Shown here: positions 8,716 to 17,395 of the stretch, one piece after another
Numbering within the stretch: position 1 is the stretch's first letter
How the letters are laid out: every line of letters begins with the position of its first letter
Origin: JAPLKX01 sp035530195
GTDB lineage: Bacteria; Hydrogenedentota; Hydrogenedentia; Hydrogenedentales; SLHB01
Length of the DNA stretch: 54,399 nucleotides
Assembly: GCA_035530195.1 (NCBI GenBank)
Contig: DATKVG010000005.1
Location: 1-54,399, forward strand
Direction of reading: 5' to 3'
The notes under the pieces: generated by a model
Seen by the model: the letters and a program-made list of their open reading frames with translations, nothing else
What the model was told of the DNA's origin: nothing
Database searches by the model: none
Position numbers and translations under genes: made by a program

Positions 8716-9069
8716 TTATTCTGGTCGTGTTAAGTTTTGTACTATGCTCTCCACTTCTGCTAACAAAACCGGTAAATCTTCGGTAGCTGTTTTCCAGACA
8801 AGATCAATATCGATATCGAAATACGCGTGAACGACGCGGTTGCGCATGCCGATCATGGCCGCCCACGGGATTTGGGGATTGGCATCATGCAATGATTTGG
8901 ACAGGCGTGCCGAAGCTTCTCCTATGACCTCAATGCAACGCACAAGACCGTGCTGCAAGAGTCGGTTCCTCTCAAATGCGGAACGGTCAATATCTTCCAC
9001 ATATTCTAACGCTTCCCGCGCGGAATCAATAATATGTTGCAGGCGGACTTGGTCATCGTTAAGCAGCAT
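8716..9069 (-). CDS. hepT: HEPN-domain toxin (HepT, DUF86 family)
   Basis: A 117-residue, mostly helical protein with the HEPN ribonuclease motif R-x4-H-x-Y at residues 76-83 (RNRVVHAY), inside the conserved block IPWAAMIGMRNRVVHAYFDI. In characterised HepT/MntA pairs the HEPN protein is an RNase toxin that the MNT partner inactivates by AMPylating the tyrosine of this motif. The MntA-like gene lies directly upstream and overlaps by 11 bases, so the two are cotranscribed with the antitoxin first. All motif residues are present. The pair sits in the tRNA island, where it would favour island retention. Confidence 0.92.
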   Translation of the reverse strand: MLLNDDQVRLQHIIDSAREALEYVEDIDRSAFERNRLLQHGLVRCIEVIGEASARLSKSLHDANPQIPWAAMIGMRNRVVHAYFDIDIDLVWKTATEDLPVLLAEVESIVQNLTRPE

Positions 9070-9361
9070 ACTGCACCACCGAGTTCTTTACGACCTGATC
9101 GCGAAAATAGCGACTCAGATCATTTTTGGTGCGCATATCCGCTTTACGCCCGATCATCTCTGAAAGTTCAATTTCCATCCCAGACAAACGGATCAGACCC
9201 GGGATATGGTCAGGATGAAACTCCACGAGAAAGTCCACATCGCTGTCTGGACCGAACCTGTCGGTAAGGACCGAGCCAAAAAGTGAGAGTTTGACTATGT
9301 GGTGCTCTCGGCAGAAAGCACCAATCGCGTCTTTATCTATTTGAATTGGCAACTCCATCAT
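9059..9361 (-). CDS. mntA: Minimal nucleotidyltransferase antitoxin (MntA)
   Basis: A 100-residue MNT-type nucleotidyltransferase. The signature G-S-x10-D-x-D spans residues 29-43 (GS at 29-30, then DVD at 41-43), followed by a third acidic strand position around E63-E65. In this family the enzyme transfers AMP to the HEPN toxin partner. Start codon ATG at 9361; the start is followed by a second Met codon. First gene of the two-gene operon with hepT. Confidence 0.92.
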   Translation of the reverse strand: MMELPIQIDKDAIGAFCREHHIVKLSLFGSVLTDRFGPDSDVDFLVEFHPDHIPGLIRLSGMEIELSEMIGRKADMRTKNDLSRYFRDQVVKNSVVQYAA

Positions 9362-9629
9362 GGGGTCGACTCCTTTTCTGCCGTCAATTATAGCACGGGT
9401 TCGGAAAAGCCATCACGCGGCTTCTCTGTAATACGATTTGATGATGCCCGAATGGTGAAGAAATTCAACCGATACTCAGAGCCTTGTGACGCAGGCTGTT
9501 GAAGGTCGATTGTTGGCCTGATTTTCGATCGTGATTTCCTCTTTTGTGGGCGAGGGCTCGTGTTCCTGCCGTTGAATGCGCGGTGCAGGCGCAGTTCCCC
9601 CGCGAAACGGAACGTATGAGGGGAGTTAT

Positions 9630-10724
9630 TCAGGCGGCTTTACGGTAGTAGTAGCGGAGCATGCCGCCGAGGCGATTGTGGCAGGCGATGCTTCCTTCGA
9701 CGCGTCCGACTGCTTCATCTGGCTCGATGAGATTGTTGCCGAGTCCTTGATGATTGCGCTCGTGGTGATAATGTGCTTCGAACTCGGCCAAAGCGCGGCG
9801 AAGCGATTTCTCTCCGAAGAAGATCATTCGGCTGAGGCATTCTGATTTCATGGACCTCATGTATCGCTCAAGATTGGCGTTCAAATTCGGACTTTTGGGT
9901 GGAAGTAGAACGGCCTTCGTATCCGAGCCTTCGAGCACGCCGCGAAACGCGAGGAAGTTGGTGTCTCGGTCGACCAGCACATACCGGCTCTCACGAAGGA
10001 ACTCGTCGTAGCAGTCGGTCAGGTTTCTCGCGACTTGTTGCACCCACGCAGCGTTTGGATTGGGGGTGACGCCCCCGATCTGAATGCGGCGCGTGGACAG
10101 TCGCATGGCGACCAGAATGTAGAATGTGACCAAGCCGCCCCGCGTCCATACTTCGATCGTCGTGAAGTCCACTGCGGCGAGTACTTCCCAATGCGCTCGG
10201 AGAAACGTCTTCCATGTTGTCGTCCACTGTCGGTCTGGCGCCGGCTCGATGCCGTGTTCCCTCAGAATGCTGCCGATGGTCGTGTCCGACAGCGTCAAGC
10301 CGAGATTCTTCAGCGCGCCCTGAATCCGGTCATATCCCCATGTCGGGTTCTCCTGGGCCATTTGTACCACGAGCTTGGCAATCTCTTCTTGGGTACGAGG
10401 TCGACCCACTCGCTTGCGCAGCGCGCTGAAGTCCCACTTCTGCGCCACCAACTCCCGATGCCAACGTAAGAACGTGTCAGGCGTGACAATGGTCGTCAGG
10501 TCACGAAGCAACCTTCGGCCAAGGGCTTTGGCTTTCACTGCCAGCCGACGACGCTGATCGTCGTTCAATAGGATGCGGCCCTTACCCAGCTTCTCCCTGA
10601 GCACTTGGTTCTCCACCTGCAAATACTCGATGGCGCGTTGCTGTTCACGATTCAACTGTGAGGCCAGAAACAAGACGATCAGGTGCCAAGGCCTGAGTAT
10701 GAAATCCAACATGCGGTCAGCCAC
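9630..10724 (-). CDS. Integrase-core transposase, IS481-like
   Basis: A 364-residue transposase. The N-terminus has a hydrophobic stretch and a coil (NREQQRAIEYLQVENQVLRE), then an HTH/HTH_21-like region ending near VGRPRTQEEIAKLVV and NPTWGYDRIQGALKNLG. The rve core shows D186 (LAAVDFTTIEVW), D252 (VLVDRDTNFLAF) and E286 (LNANLERYMRSMK). Stand-alone proteins of this type are frequent in Planctomycetota-like genomes. I could not define inverted repeats in the 160-270 bases on either side, so the element limits are left open. Minus strand, inside element B. Confidence 0.88.
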   Translation of the reverse strand: MADRMLDFILRPWHLIVLFLASQLNREQQRAIEYLQVENQVLREKLGKGRILLNDDQRRRLAVKAKALGRRLLRDLTTIVTPDTFLRWHRELVAQKWDFSALRKRVGRPRTQEEIAKLVVQMAQENPTWGYDRIQGALKNLGLTLSDTTIGSILREHGIEPAPDRQWTTTWKTFLRAHWEVLAAVDFTTIEVWTRGGLVTFYILVAMRLSTRRIQIGGVTPNPNAAWVQQVARNLTDCYDEFLRESRYVLVDRDTNFLAFRGVLEGSDTKAVLLPPKSPNLNANLERYMRSMKSECLSRMIFFGEKSLRRALAEFEAHYHHERNHQGLGNNLIEPDEAVGRVEGSIACHNRLGGMLRYYYRKAA

Positions 10725-10883
10725 TCCTTTTCAAACAGAAAAGAAGCATGATGCCCGCACATTCACGTTCAGTCAATCAGTTCAAACCCCAAACGCGGCT
10801 TCACCGCAACTCACATTGCCAAAACCGGTCGCGCATCGGTGGAATGTCCTGATTATGCGGGGAAGCCACAGGAACACCCTCTG

Positions 10884-12035
10884 CTATTCTGCGTGGACCA
10901 TCCGTTTTAGCCATCCGTCCGGATTACAGACATGAACTTCCAGATTGGAATAGGTTTTGGCATAGCCATCGACATTCAGCGGGCCGACTACATAGTTGCT
11001 ACCGCTCGGGTAGTATGAGCGGAACACGGCCATCCCCGCAGGATCGAACTGGCGGGGATCCCACTTGCATTCGATGACGTCCACCCTGTCACGGCTGTGT
11101 GCAATCACGAAGTCCACCTCGTGCCCGGCGGCGTCGCGCCAATATTGAACCTGCCATTCATGGCCATGCGCTAGCAGGTACTCCAGCACAAGATGCGCCC
11201 AAAGTGTTCCGTAATCCGAAGGTCGCAACGGATCCCAACCGCGGCTGAAACTGACGAACCCTGTATCGAACGCATAGGCCTTGGGCATCTTGACGAGTTC
11301 GCCTTGACCGCCACCATGGAACGGACGCACGACCGTAAGCGCATGCGTCGCCTCCAAAGCGCGAACATGGCTGTCGACGGTTGGACGGCTGATGCCAAGC
11401 GCACGCGCAACGCCAGAGATCTCCAAGAGGCCCCCGCTTTGCTTCATCATATACTCAAACAGCGAATTGAACTTGTCCGGATCGCGGAAAGCGAAGATTC
11501 GCTGAATGTCCCGGGCGTAGAACGAGTCCATCCACTCTCGATAGAAACTGGGGGATTTCTTTTCCGCCAGCAACGCATCAGGAAGACCCCCGTGATAAAG
11601 CCGCTTGAGCAGCGGGGATTGGTTAAACGCCCCAAGTTCGTCCCAAAGTATCGGTGTCAGGTGGACGAGCCGTTTTCGTCCCGTTAGCGTGTCCCGAAAC
11701 TTGCGAGATGCGGCCAGCGTCGAAGAACCGGTCGCCAGAATCCTCAAGTGCGGGAAGACATCGGCCCCTATCTTTAGCAGCCGGCTCGGATCCGAAAGCT
11801 GGTGAATCTCATCAAAAACCACGATGGGCCGTTCAACGTTTCGAAAGAAAAGCTCCGGGTCAGCCACCATCTCCGCGACCGTCGGCAGATCGCAGTTGAC
11901 GTAATGGATACGCTCATCCCCAAGGCTCCGTGCTAGTGTCGTCTTTCCAACCCGCCGCACCCCGGCAAGCCACACGATCGGCGCTTCCGCCCATGCGCTC
12001 TCAATTCGATCAATCCAAAATGGCCTCTTAACCAT
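10884..12035 (-). CDS. AAA ATPase with DUF4143 domain
   Basis: A 383-residue protein of the AAA_14/DUF4143 class. Walker A is GVRRVGKTT (residues 25-33), Walker B IVVFDE (71-76), and ILATGSS is a sensor-1-like strand. A winged-helix segment (about 205-240, ISGVARALGISRPTVDSHVRAL) is followed by a PD-(D/E)xK-like region, with EVDFVI near residue 315 and VIECKW about 15 residues on. The biological role of this family is unsettled. It is common on mobile islands, which fits its place here. No partner gene is evident. Confidence 0.88.
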   Translation of the reverse strand: MVKRPFWIDRIESAWAEAPIVWLAGVRRVGKTTLARSLGDERIHYVNCDLPTVAEMVADPELFFRNVERPIVVFDEIHQLSDPSRLLKIGADVFPHLRILATGSSTLAASRKFRDTLTGRKRLVHLTPILWDELGAFNQSPLLKRLYHGGLPDALLAEKKSPSFYREWMDSFYARDIQRIFAFRDPDKFNSLFEYMMKQSGGLLEISGVARALGISRPTVDSHVRALEATHALTVVRPFHGGGQGELVKMPKAYAFDTGFVSFSRGWDPLRPSDYGTLWAHLVLEYLLAHGHEWQVQYWRDAAGHEVDFVIAHSRDRVDVIECKWDPRQFDPAGMAVFRSYYPSGSNYVVGPLNVDGYAKTYSNLEVHVCNPDGWLKRMVHAE

Positions 12036-12601
12036 GAGAACATACTTAGCAAATTCTCGATAAAGATGTCAAGTGTGATTGTGCGCGATTTGGCGTGCCT
12101 ATACATAGATGTTCGCCTTGTCCTTGTGGAGTGTCTGCGGAGTTGGTACAATACGGCTAACGTCGATCCGGGAACTCAGCATCCGGATCTGCGCCTGGAA
12201 CAACTGAAGATGAACGTTATACCTAGGCCCAAGTCATCGCAAAGCGAGAGACAATAACGAGAAATCGAGGCGCTTCTTGCGGATTTCCGCCGCCGCGCCG
12301 GATGAGTCCAAAGCCGCGTAAGTGCTTGGTACGAGACGATGGCTATAAAAAAGCACCCCCAATACGAGCCATTGAATGGCGAGAAGAGTCAAGCCGAGAC
12401 CCGAGGGCTGCCGTCGAACGCGCTGCAGCGCCAGGAGCGTACCACATCCGCAGCGCGCGTGTGTTACTTAAATTGTTACTTAAAAACTGGCGAACATGGT
12501 CAACATGGAACACATGGACAGGTAGTGGCCGCGGGAGGTATCCCGTTCGTACGTCGTAAGTTATAGATATTGCAAGGGGTTAGAGAAAAACACCAGATAA
12601 G
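12036..12601. other. Gene-poor stretch before att copy 3
   Basis: About 565 bases with only short frames (for example a 75-codon one at 12339-12566) that show no recognisable domain, no convincing ribosome binding site and odd composition. I take this as decayed element DNA. Confidence 0.55.
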
Positions 12602-12644
12602 TCTCATAACCCAAAGGTCGGCGGTTCGAATCCGCCCCCCGCTA
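12602..12644 (+). repeat. Attachment site copy 3 (tRNA 3' fragment)
   Basis: 43 bases identical to 6685-6727, ending at the discriminator position (CGCTA). The following bases are not CCA, so the original chromosomal tRNA probably lacked an encoded CCA, or this is the displaced end. Read on the minus strand, bases 12607-12644 encode the last 12 residues of the flippase. Confidence 0.85.
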
Positions 12645-14157
12645 GGGTTTGGATCTTCGCCCAGCGTGTGGCGGCGGTTTCCCAGACGGCGCGGCGGTCG
12701 GACCGGGTCAAGATGAAGGCGTACGAGGCCGCGCAGAATCCCGAAAGCAACAGGATGCGGACGGCCACCGAGTACGGCTGCGGCAGCGAAAAAGTCAGCA
12801 ACACGCCCACGAACCCCGCGGCCGACAACGCATAGGTTCCCCAAAATCGTTTAACGTCGAACGGCACCGGGTATACGCGCTGCGCGATAAAGTAGGCCAG
12901 CCCCAGTTCCAATGCAAACGCCGCGAACGTCGTGACGGCTGCCCCTTGAATACCGTAGCGCGGAATTACCAGGAGCGACAACACCACTTTGACGCCGCCC
13001 GCCGTGCAAAATACGACCGACGACCACACGGTTCGTTTGGCGATGCCGAACGCGGCGCCGATCAAAACCACGACACCGTGCATGGCGAACGAGAACGCGA
13101 TCCACGGAATGACGTAGTGGGCGCCCGCGAACACCTTACCCGGCGCGAAAAACCGGGCCAGTTCCGGGGCGAGCGCCGCGGTGGCCATCGCCATCCCGAA
13201 CAGGAGCAACTGCAACGCCAGCACGCTTTTGGCAATCGATCCGCGGCTGCCGGTTTTGGCGAGGTTCAGCGCGGACGGCACCCACGACAGTTGCAGCGCC
13301 TGGATCAGCAGGCTCAGCGACATCCCCACCTTGAACCCCAGGCTGTACGGCGCCATGGTCTCGAGAGACAGGTAGCTCCGGAGGATATAGCGATCGGACA
13401 CGGTCAGCAGCGCCCCGCCCACGCCCATCGGCAGTAACGGCAGGCCGAACGCCAGCAGCGGCTTGAGTTTTTTGTAGTCAAAGGCGGGATGAATCCAGTG
13501 GCGTGTCACGACGAGGCCGGCGGCGGTCAGTACGGTCAAGCCGATGATCTCGCCCCACAGGATGCCCCGGATGCCGCTCCGGAACACGACTAGCAGCAGA
13601 AAAATGGTTCCGGGCCCGGCGACGCCTCTCACCAGTTGCAGCGCCGAATAGGTAAATGTTTTTTCCTGTGCGCGCAGGAGCGCCAGGGGTTGCAGGCTCA
13701 ATGCGGTCAGGGCGGATACGAGCACCGTGAGCCGGAACAAGTCGCCGAGTTCGGCTTCCTTGAACAGCATGCCGGCGAGGTCGTCGGAGAAGTAAAACAG
13801 CAGGCTGATCGTCGGGACGAACATGGCCAGCAGAAAAATCAGGCTGGTGTTGTAGAACCGCCGTTGTTCGACGTGCGTGCCGTAGTGGAAGTAGTATCTG
13901 ACGACGGAGCTTTGCAGACCCAGGTTGAGGAAGGGGTTCAGGAAAAGCACGGTCGTCATGCAGAGGTCGTAGAGGGTGTATTGCGCTTCGAGCATCCTGG
14001 TGATGATCGGCAGGAGCAGCAACATGGCCCCGCGGCTGGTGACCAGCCCGGCCATGTAGATGGCCGTGTGCCACAGCGTCCGGCCGGTCCGGCCTTTTCG
14101 ATGGGCGGGAGTAACTTCCGGGCCGGGTTCGCTGCCGGTAACTTCTTGAATTGTCAT
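12604..14157 (-). CDS. Polysaccharide flippase (Wzx-like, MOP superfamily)
   Basis: A 517-residue multi-pass membrane protein with 12 or more hydrophobic segments, of the oligosaccharide flippase family that moves polyprenyl-linked repeat units across the inner membrane. The start at 14157 precedes a short cytoplasmic tail before the first membrane span. The C-terminus is unusual: the last residues AGGGFEPPTFGL and the TGA stop are read from the antisense strand of the tRNA attachment sequence. The native gene therefore either overlaps the tRNA 3' end or was trimmed and rescued by it. It is divergent from the secreted protein gene at 14248 and belongs to the exopolysaccharide locus. Confidence 0.9.
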   Translation of the reverse strand: MTIQEVTGSEPGPEVTPAHRKGRTGRTLWHTAIYMAGLVTSRGAMLLLLPIITRMLEAQYTLYDLCMTTVLFLNPFLNLGLQSSVVRYYFHYGTHVEQRRFYNTSLIFLLAMFVPTISLLFYFSDDLAGMLFKEAELGDLFRLTVLVSALTALSLQPLALLRAQEKTFTYSALQLVRGVAGPGTIFLLLVVFRSGIRGILWGEIIGLTVLTAAGLVVTRHWIHPAFDYKKLKPLLAFGLPLLPMGVGGALLTVSDRYILRSYLSLETMAPYSLGFKVGMSLSLLIQALQLSWVPSALNLAKTGSRGSIAKSVLALQLLLFGMAMATAALAPELARFFAPGKVFAGAHYVIPWIAFSFAMHGVVVLIGAAFGIAKRTVWSSVVFCTAGGVKVVLSLLVIPRYGIQGAAVTTFAAFALELGLAYFIAQRVYPVPFDVKRFWGTYALSAAGFVGVLLTFSLPQPYSVAVRILLLSGFCAASYAFILTRSDRRAVWETAATRWAKIQTLAGGGFEPPTFGL

Positions 14158-14247
14158 AAGTAGAGCAACTATTCTGGTTTGCGCATGCTCGCCTCGTAAA
14201 CGCGCATGCGCGCGCAGCTTACGGCAATATGGGGTTAAGAATAGGCG

Positions 14248-15264
14248 ATGTGGCCAGCTATTTCCAAGTTTTCGACGGCGGCGTCAGGGGTTCTGCTAAT
14301 CAGCGCGTGCGTGGTGTTGCCGCGGGCCGATGCGGCGCCGGCCGCGGCCCCGGATGTGTCTACCCTCCTCGACCAACTCATGCCGGACCACCTGGTCAAC
14401 CAGAATTCGCTGATCTCAGCCACGGGCGGGCGGGCCGCACCCGCGGAACTGCTCGGTTACGACGTCCAGGCGGGCGGCGAACGCTTGGCCGGCAAACCCT
14501 TGTCTTATGCCGAAGGCAACAACTTGACGTTCGACCTTTACTGGATCCCGCGCGAGATGCCGCGCGACAAGCTGTCCGTGGTGCTGCGGATTTCGGGCAG
14601 CGGGCCCACGCTCGGCCAGGTTTACCCGATTGACACGAGCGGCTGGCAGATCGGCGTCGTGAGCCGCCAACGGATCGAGTTCCGCCACATCCGTGGCTGG
14701 TACTCGGGAAAAGGGGTGCTGACGGTGGCGCTGCGGTCCCGCGAGGCCGAGCCCGAATACGTGTTGCACACCGCGCCGATGATCATCCGGACTTCCAACT
14801 TCCCCTCGAAAATCGACCCGTCAAAACTCCGCGGGCTGTTTGGCAGAGATGTGGTGCCGCTCAACGCGGCGTTCCGGATTGGCGACGGCGCATCGACCAG
14901 CGTCGTACCCGATGCGGGCGCGGGCAACTACCGGGCGTTGGTGATCGTCTCCGCGACCGGCTACGACGGTGCGCCGGTTGCCGGCGAACCGGTATGCCGC
15001 GTCAAGACGGCAGACTGCCTGAAGGCGACGCTGAAGACGGGCACGGATACGGCCCCCGGCGAGCCGGCGCGGTACGCACAGATTGGCGGGAAGAACCTGC
15101 CTGCAAAGGTATTCTCGCAAGACGCGAAATCCATGGATTACGTGACGGTCCTGAATTTTGACAAGCCATGCCGGCCGCGCCAAATCGTGTTCCAGTATCT
15201 CAAGAACAAAGGCGTCATCGATGTGAAGGAGGTGGCGCTGCTGAAATCCAATGAATCCAACTAA
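14248..15264 (+). CDS. Secreted protein of unknown function beside a polymerase (copy 1)
   Basis: A 338-residue protein with a signal peptide (hydrophobic stretch about 10-25, end near PRADA). I recognise no named domain. It resembles the protein at 18852-19952 along its length: both have L-L-x4-P near the start, a LLG-x-D block, a strand ending in 'YW', then EPVC...K...C...TG-DTA (here EPVCRVKTADCLKATLKTGTDTA), and a final block ending in I-x-D-[VI]-x-x-[VI]-x-L-[IL]. It lies upstream of, and overlaps by 14 bases, an O-antigen ligase/polymerase gene. The paired layout implies a role in polymer assembly, secretion or ligation, but that is inference. Confidence 0.7.
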   Translation: MWPAISKFSTAASGVLLISACVVLPRADAAPAAAPDVSTLLDQLMPDHLVNQNSLISATGGRAAPAELLGYDVQAGGERLAGKPLSYAEGNNLTFDLYWIPREMPRDKLSVVLRISGSGPTLGQVYPIDTSGWQIGVVSRQRIEFRHIRGWYSGKGVLTVALRSREAEPEYVLHTAPMIIRTSNFPSKIDPSKLRGLFGRDVVPLNAAFRIGDGASTSVVPDAGAGNYRALVIVSATGYDGAPVAGEPVCRVKTADCLKATLKTGTDTAPGEPARYAQIGGKNLPAKVFSQDAKSMDYVTVLNFDKPCRPRQIVFQYLKNKGVIDVKEVALLKSNESN

Positions 15265-17395
15265 CTCCACGCCGGCGACGCCATCGAGGCGCCTCCTTGA
15301 CAACTTCGAGTTGTCGCTTGTGCTGGCGATGGCGGTAGGGCTTCCGTGGGACCTTTTCCAGCGGGTCCCGCCGTTCGAGGTGACGGTCACCAAAGCGGCC
15401 GGCGCGGCCCTGGTGCTTGTGGTGGCGGCGCGAATGCTGATCGAGTGGCGACGGAGAGCGCCCAGGACGGGCATCGAGGCGCCGATGCTGGCCCTGCTCG
15501 GGGTGATTGGGCTTGCCTCGCTGGCTTCGGAAGATCGGTCGGTGTCCTTTGCCCAACTGCGGGTTTACGCTAGCTACTTCCTCATTTACTGCGCGGTGGC
15601 CGGCGTGGTTTCTTCCGCGGGTCGCGCCAGGATGGTATCAGCTGCGTTTGTGGCCTCTTCGGCGGGTGTGGGGGCGCTTGCAGTTGCATGCCGGCTTGGA
15701 TTGGCGACTCCCACGCTCGTAGACACCACCCGCATTACGGGCCGGTGGACAACGCAGGAGGCCTGGTTCGACCTGACCAGCCGGATGGCCCCTGCCAGCT
15801 CCGATTTTAACCAGGGCGCGCTGCCGTTGCTGGCGGCGTTTTGCCTGGCGTTGTTCCTGTTCGTTGCCGGGAAGAAAGGTCGGGCGTGGCCGGGCCTTAT
15901 AGCGGGGCTTCTCGCGCTCGTCGGGATAGTCATCGCGCTTTCGCGCAGTTCGATGTTGCTGGCGCTGGTGTTGGGGGCGGTGTTTGTCTTGTTGGGGTTT
16001 CGACGCGGCGAGCGGCGGGCCGCAGCGGTTTTTGCGGCGTCGTCGGCGGTTGCGCTGGTGGTGTTGGCGGCACTGATGGGGCCGGCGGGCGTGTTACAAC
16101 GGATGACAAAACTGGCCGGCGAGCGCGACAGCTCGTTTGAATCCCGGATCGCCGCGTTCGAGGCGGGTGTGGCGCTGCTTCCGGACTACTGGATCACGGG
16201 CACTGGCCCGGGCGCATCGGACGGCGTGATTGCGAAATCGGCCTACGGCCCGCGCGTCGGCGGCATCACGATCCACAGCGTCCCATTCAAATTGCTTGTC
16301 GAGACGGGTGTGGCGGGTTTGGCAGCGCTGCTGTGGTTGTACTGGCGGGCGTTGCGCTTGCACCTGCGCGGGTTGAAAAGCGGCAGCGAGGTTTTGCGGG
16401 CGCACAGCGCGGCGTTTCTGGCGCTGGGCGTGACCGTATTCCTGATCACGCTTGTGCAGCCGTTCATGACGCTGGCGCTGTTTCCGTTCCTCCTCGGGGT
16501 GGCCGCGGGGCCCTTCGCCGCAAAGGATCCCGGCGCCAAACCCGAGGCGCCCGCCCGGATCTGGCTTATAGCCCCCGCGGCGTTTGTCGCCGGCGTGGTA
16601 ATTGGCAACGCGGCCGACTTCTACCGGACCGTCGAGCGGGTCAGGCCGTTTGCAGAGACGCTCGTAACCGCGGCGCTCGCCGAACAGTCGGGCGACTGGG
16701 CAGCGGCCCAATCGGCGTACTCGGCCGCCGGCGACCTCCTCGAGACCGGCGAGCAGGTCCCGCTACATGAAATGAGGTATTACGGGCAGGCGGCCGAGGT
16801 GCTTGACATGGCTTATGCCTACGAACGGATGGGCGTCCGTTACCGCAGGCTGAACCCGTTGGCGGCGCTCTGTTACGGGCAGGGCCGAGTCGAGGCCGCG
16901 CTGGGGTATGCGCCGCTCGCGGTGGTGCGGCTGAATGCCGCGGCCGAGTTTGAACCCCGGTTTGCCCAGGCCCACTTTACCGCCGCCGAGATCTTGTGGG
17001 ACCTCGGCGCCTATGGCGAGGCCCTCGATCACTATGCCAAGGCAAGAAGCCTCGAAACCGTCCGGGAGAACGCCGAGTTCAGGCAGTTTGTCGCGCCGAT
17101 GGACGCATTCATCGCCGACACCGAAGCCAGTTTGGATGCGAGCGAGCGGCTGCGGCGCGCCCAGTTCCTGCGGCGGCGGGCCAGATGGACTGAGGCCGTG
17201 GAAGAGTACACGCGGGTGGAGGAACGCGAGCCGGATTGCCCCGAGGCCCTGTTCAACCTCGGCGTGCAGAGCCGGCTTCAAGGGAAAGAAGAAACTGCGC
17301 GCGATTTTTTCACCCGCGCCCTGAACGCTTCACCGGCCCATTACGAGACCGTCCGCCAACTGGCGGCTCCAGAGCCCTCGGAAACGGGGTTATGA
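15251..17395 (+). CDS. O-antigen ligase/polymerase-family protein with TPR-like C-terminus
   Basis: A 714-residue protein. Residues about 10-460 form about a dozen membrane segments with the Wzy_C-type region after a long extracytoplasmic loop (ERDSSFESRIAAFEAGVALL, then the conserved GTGPGAS motif). Residues about 480-700 hold TPR-like helices (AQAHFTAAEILWDLGAYGEALDHYAKA; CPEALFNLGVQSRLQGKEETARDFFTRAL). In this family the enzyme joins repeat units (Wzy) or attaches polymer to an acceptor (WaaL); sequence alone does not separate these. The start ATG at 15251 lies inside the preceding gene, so they are translationally coupled. It ends 6 bases inside the convergent gene at 17390. Confidence 0.85.
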   Translation: MNPTNSTPATPSRRLLDNFELSLVLAMAVGLPWDLFQRVPPFEVTVTKAAGAALVLVVAARMLIEWRRRAPRTGIEAPMLALLGVIGLASLASEDRSVSFAQLRVYASYFLIYCAVAGVVSSAGRARMVSAAFVASSAGVGALAVACRLGLATPTLVDTTRITGRWTTQEAWFDLTSRMAPASSDFNQGALPLLAAFCLALFLFVAGKKGRAWPGLIAGLLALVGIVIALSRSSMLLALVLGAVFVLLGFRRGERRAAAVFAASSAVALVVLAALMGPAGVLQRMTKLAGERDSSFESRIAAFEAGVALLPDYWITGTGPGASDGVIAKSAYGPRVGGITIHSVPFKLLVETGVAGLAALLWLYWRALRLHLRGLKSGSEVLRAHSAAFLALGVTVFLITLVQPFMTLALFPFLLGVAAGPFAAKDPGAKPEAPARIWLIAPAAFVAGVVIGNAADFYRTVERVRPFAETLVTAALAEQSGDWAAAQSAYSAAGDLLETGEQVPLHEMRYYGQAAEVLDMAYAYERMGVRYRRLNPLAALCYGQGRVEAALGYAPLAVVRLNAAAEFEPRFAQAHFTAAEILWDLGAYGEALDHYAKARSLETVRENAEFRQFVAPMDAFIADTEASLDASERLRRAQFLRRRARWTEAVEEYTRVEEREPDCPEALFNLGVQSRLQGKEETARDFFTRALNASPAHYETVRQLAAPEPSETGL

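Larger units (their letters stand above)
1..12644. mobile_element. Genomic island in tRNA 3' end, two tandem elements
   Basis: Three direct copies of a tRNA 3' segment (1-39, 6685-6730, 12602-12644) delimit two adjacent segments. Copy 1 is cut by the window edge and copies 2 and 3 share 43 identical bases. Copies 1 and 2 are each followed by a rho-independent terminator, as expected for a regenerated tRNA gene; copy 3 is not, so copy 3 is probably the original chromosomal 3' end. A tyrosine-integrase start lies just after copy 2. Element A (40-6684) has no visible integrase and may have inserted later, using element B's enzyme or one since lost. That order is inference. Confidence 0.8.

Noticed and set aside
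12339..12566. 75-residue protein before att copy 3
   Set aside because: No domain, poor ribosome binding site and low-complexity segments; treated as decayed DNA.
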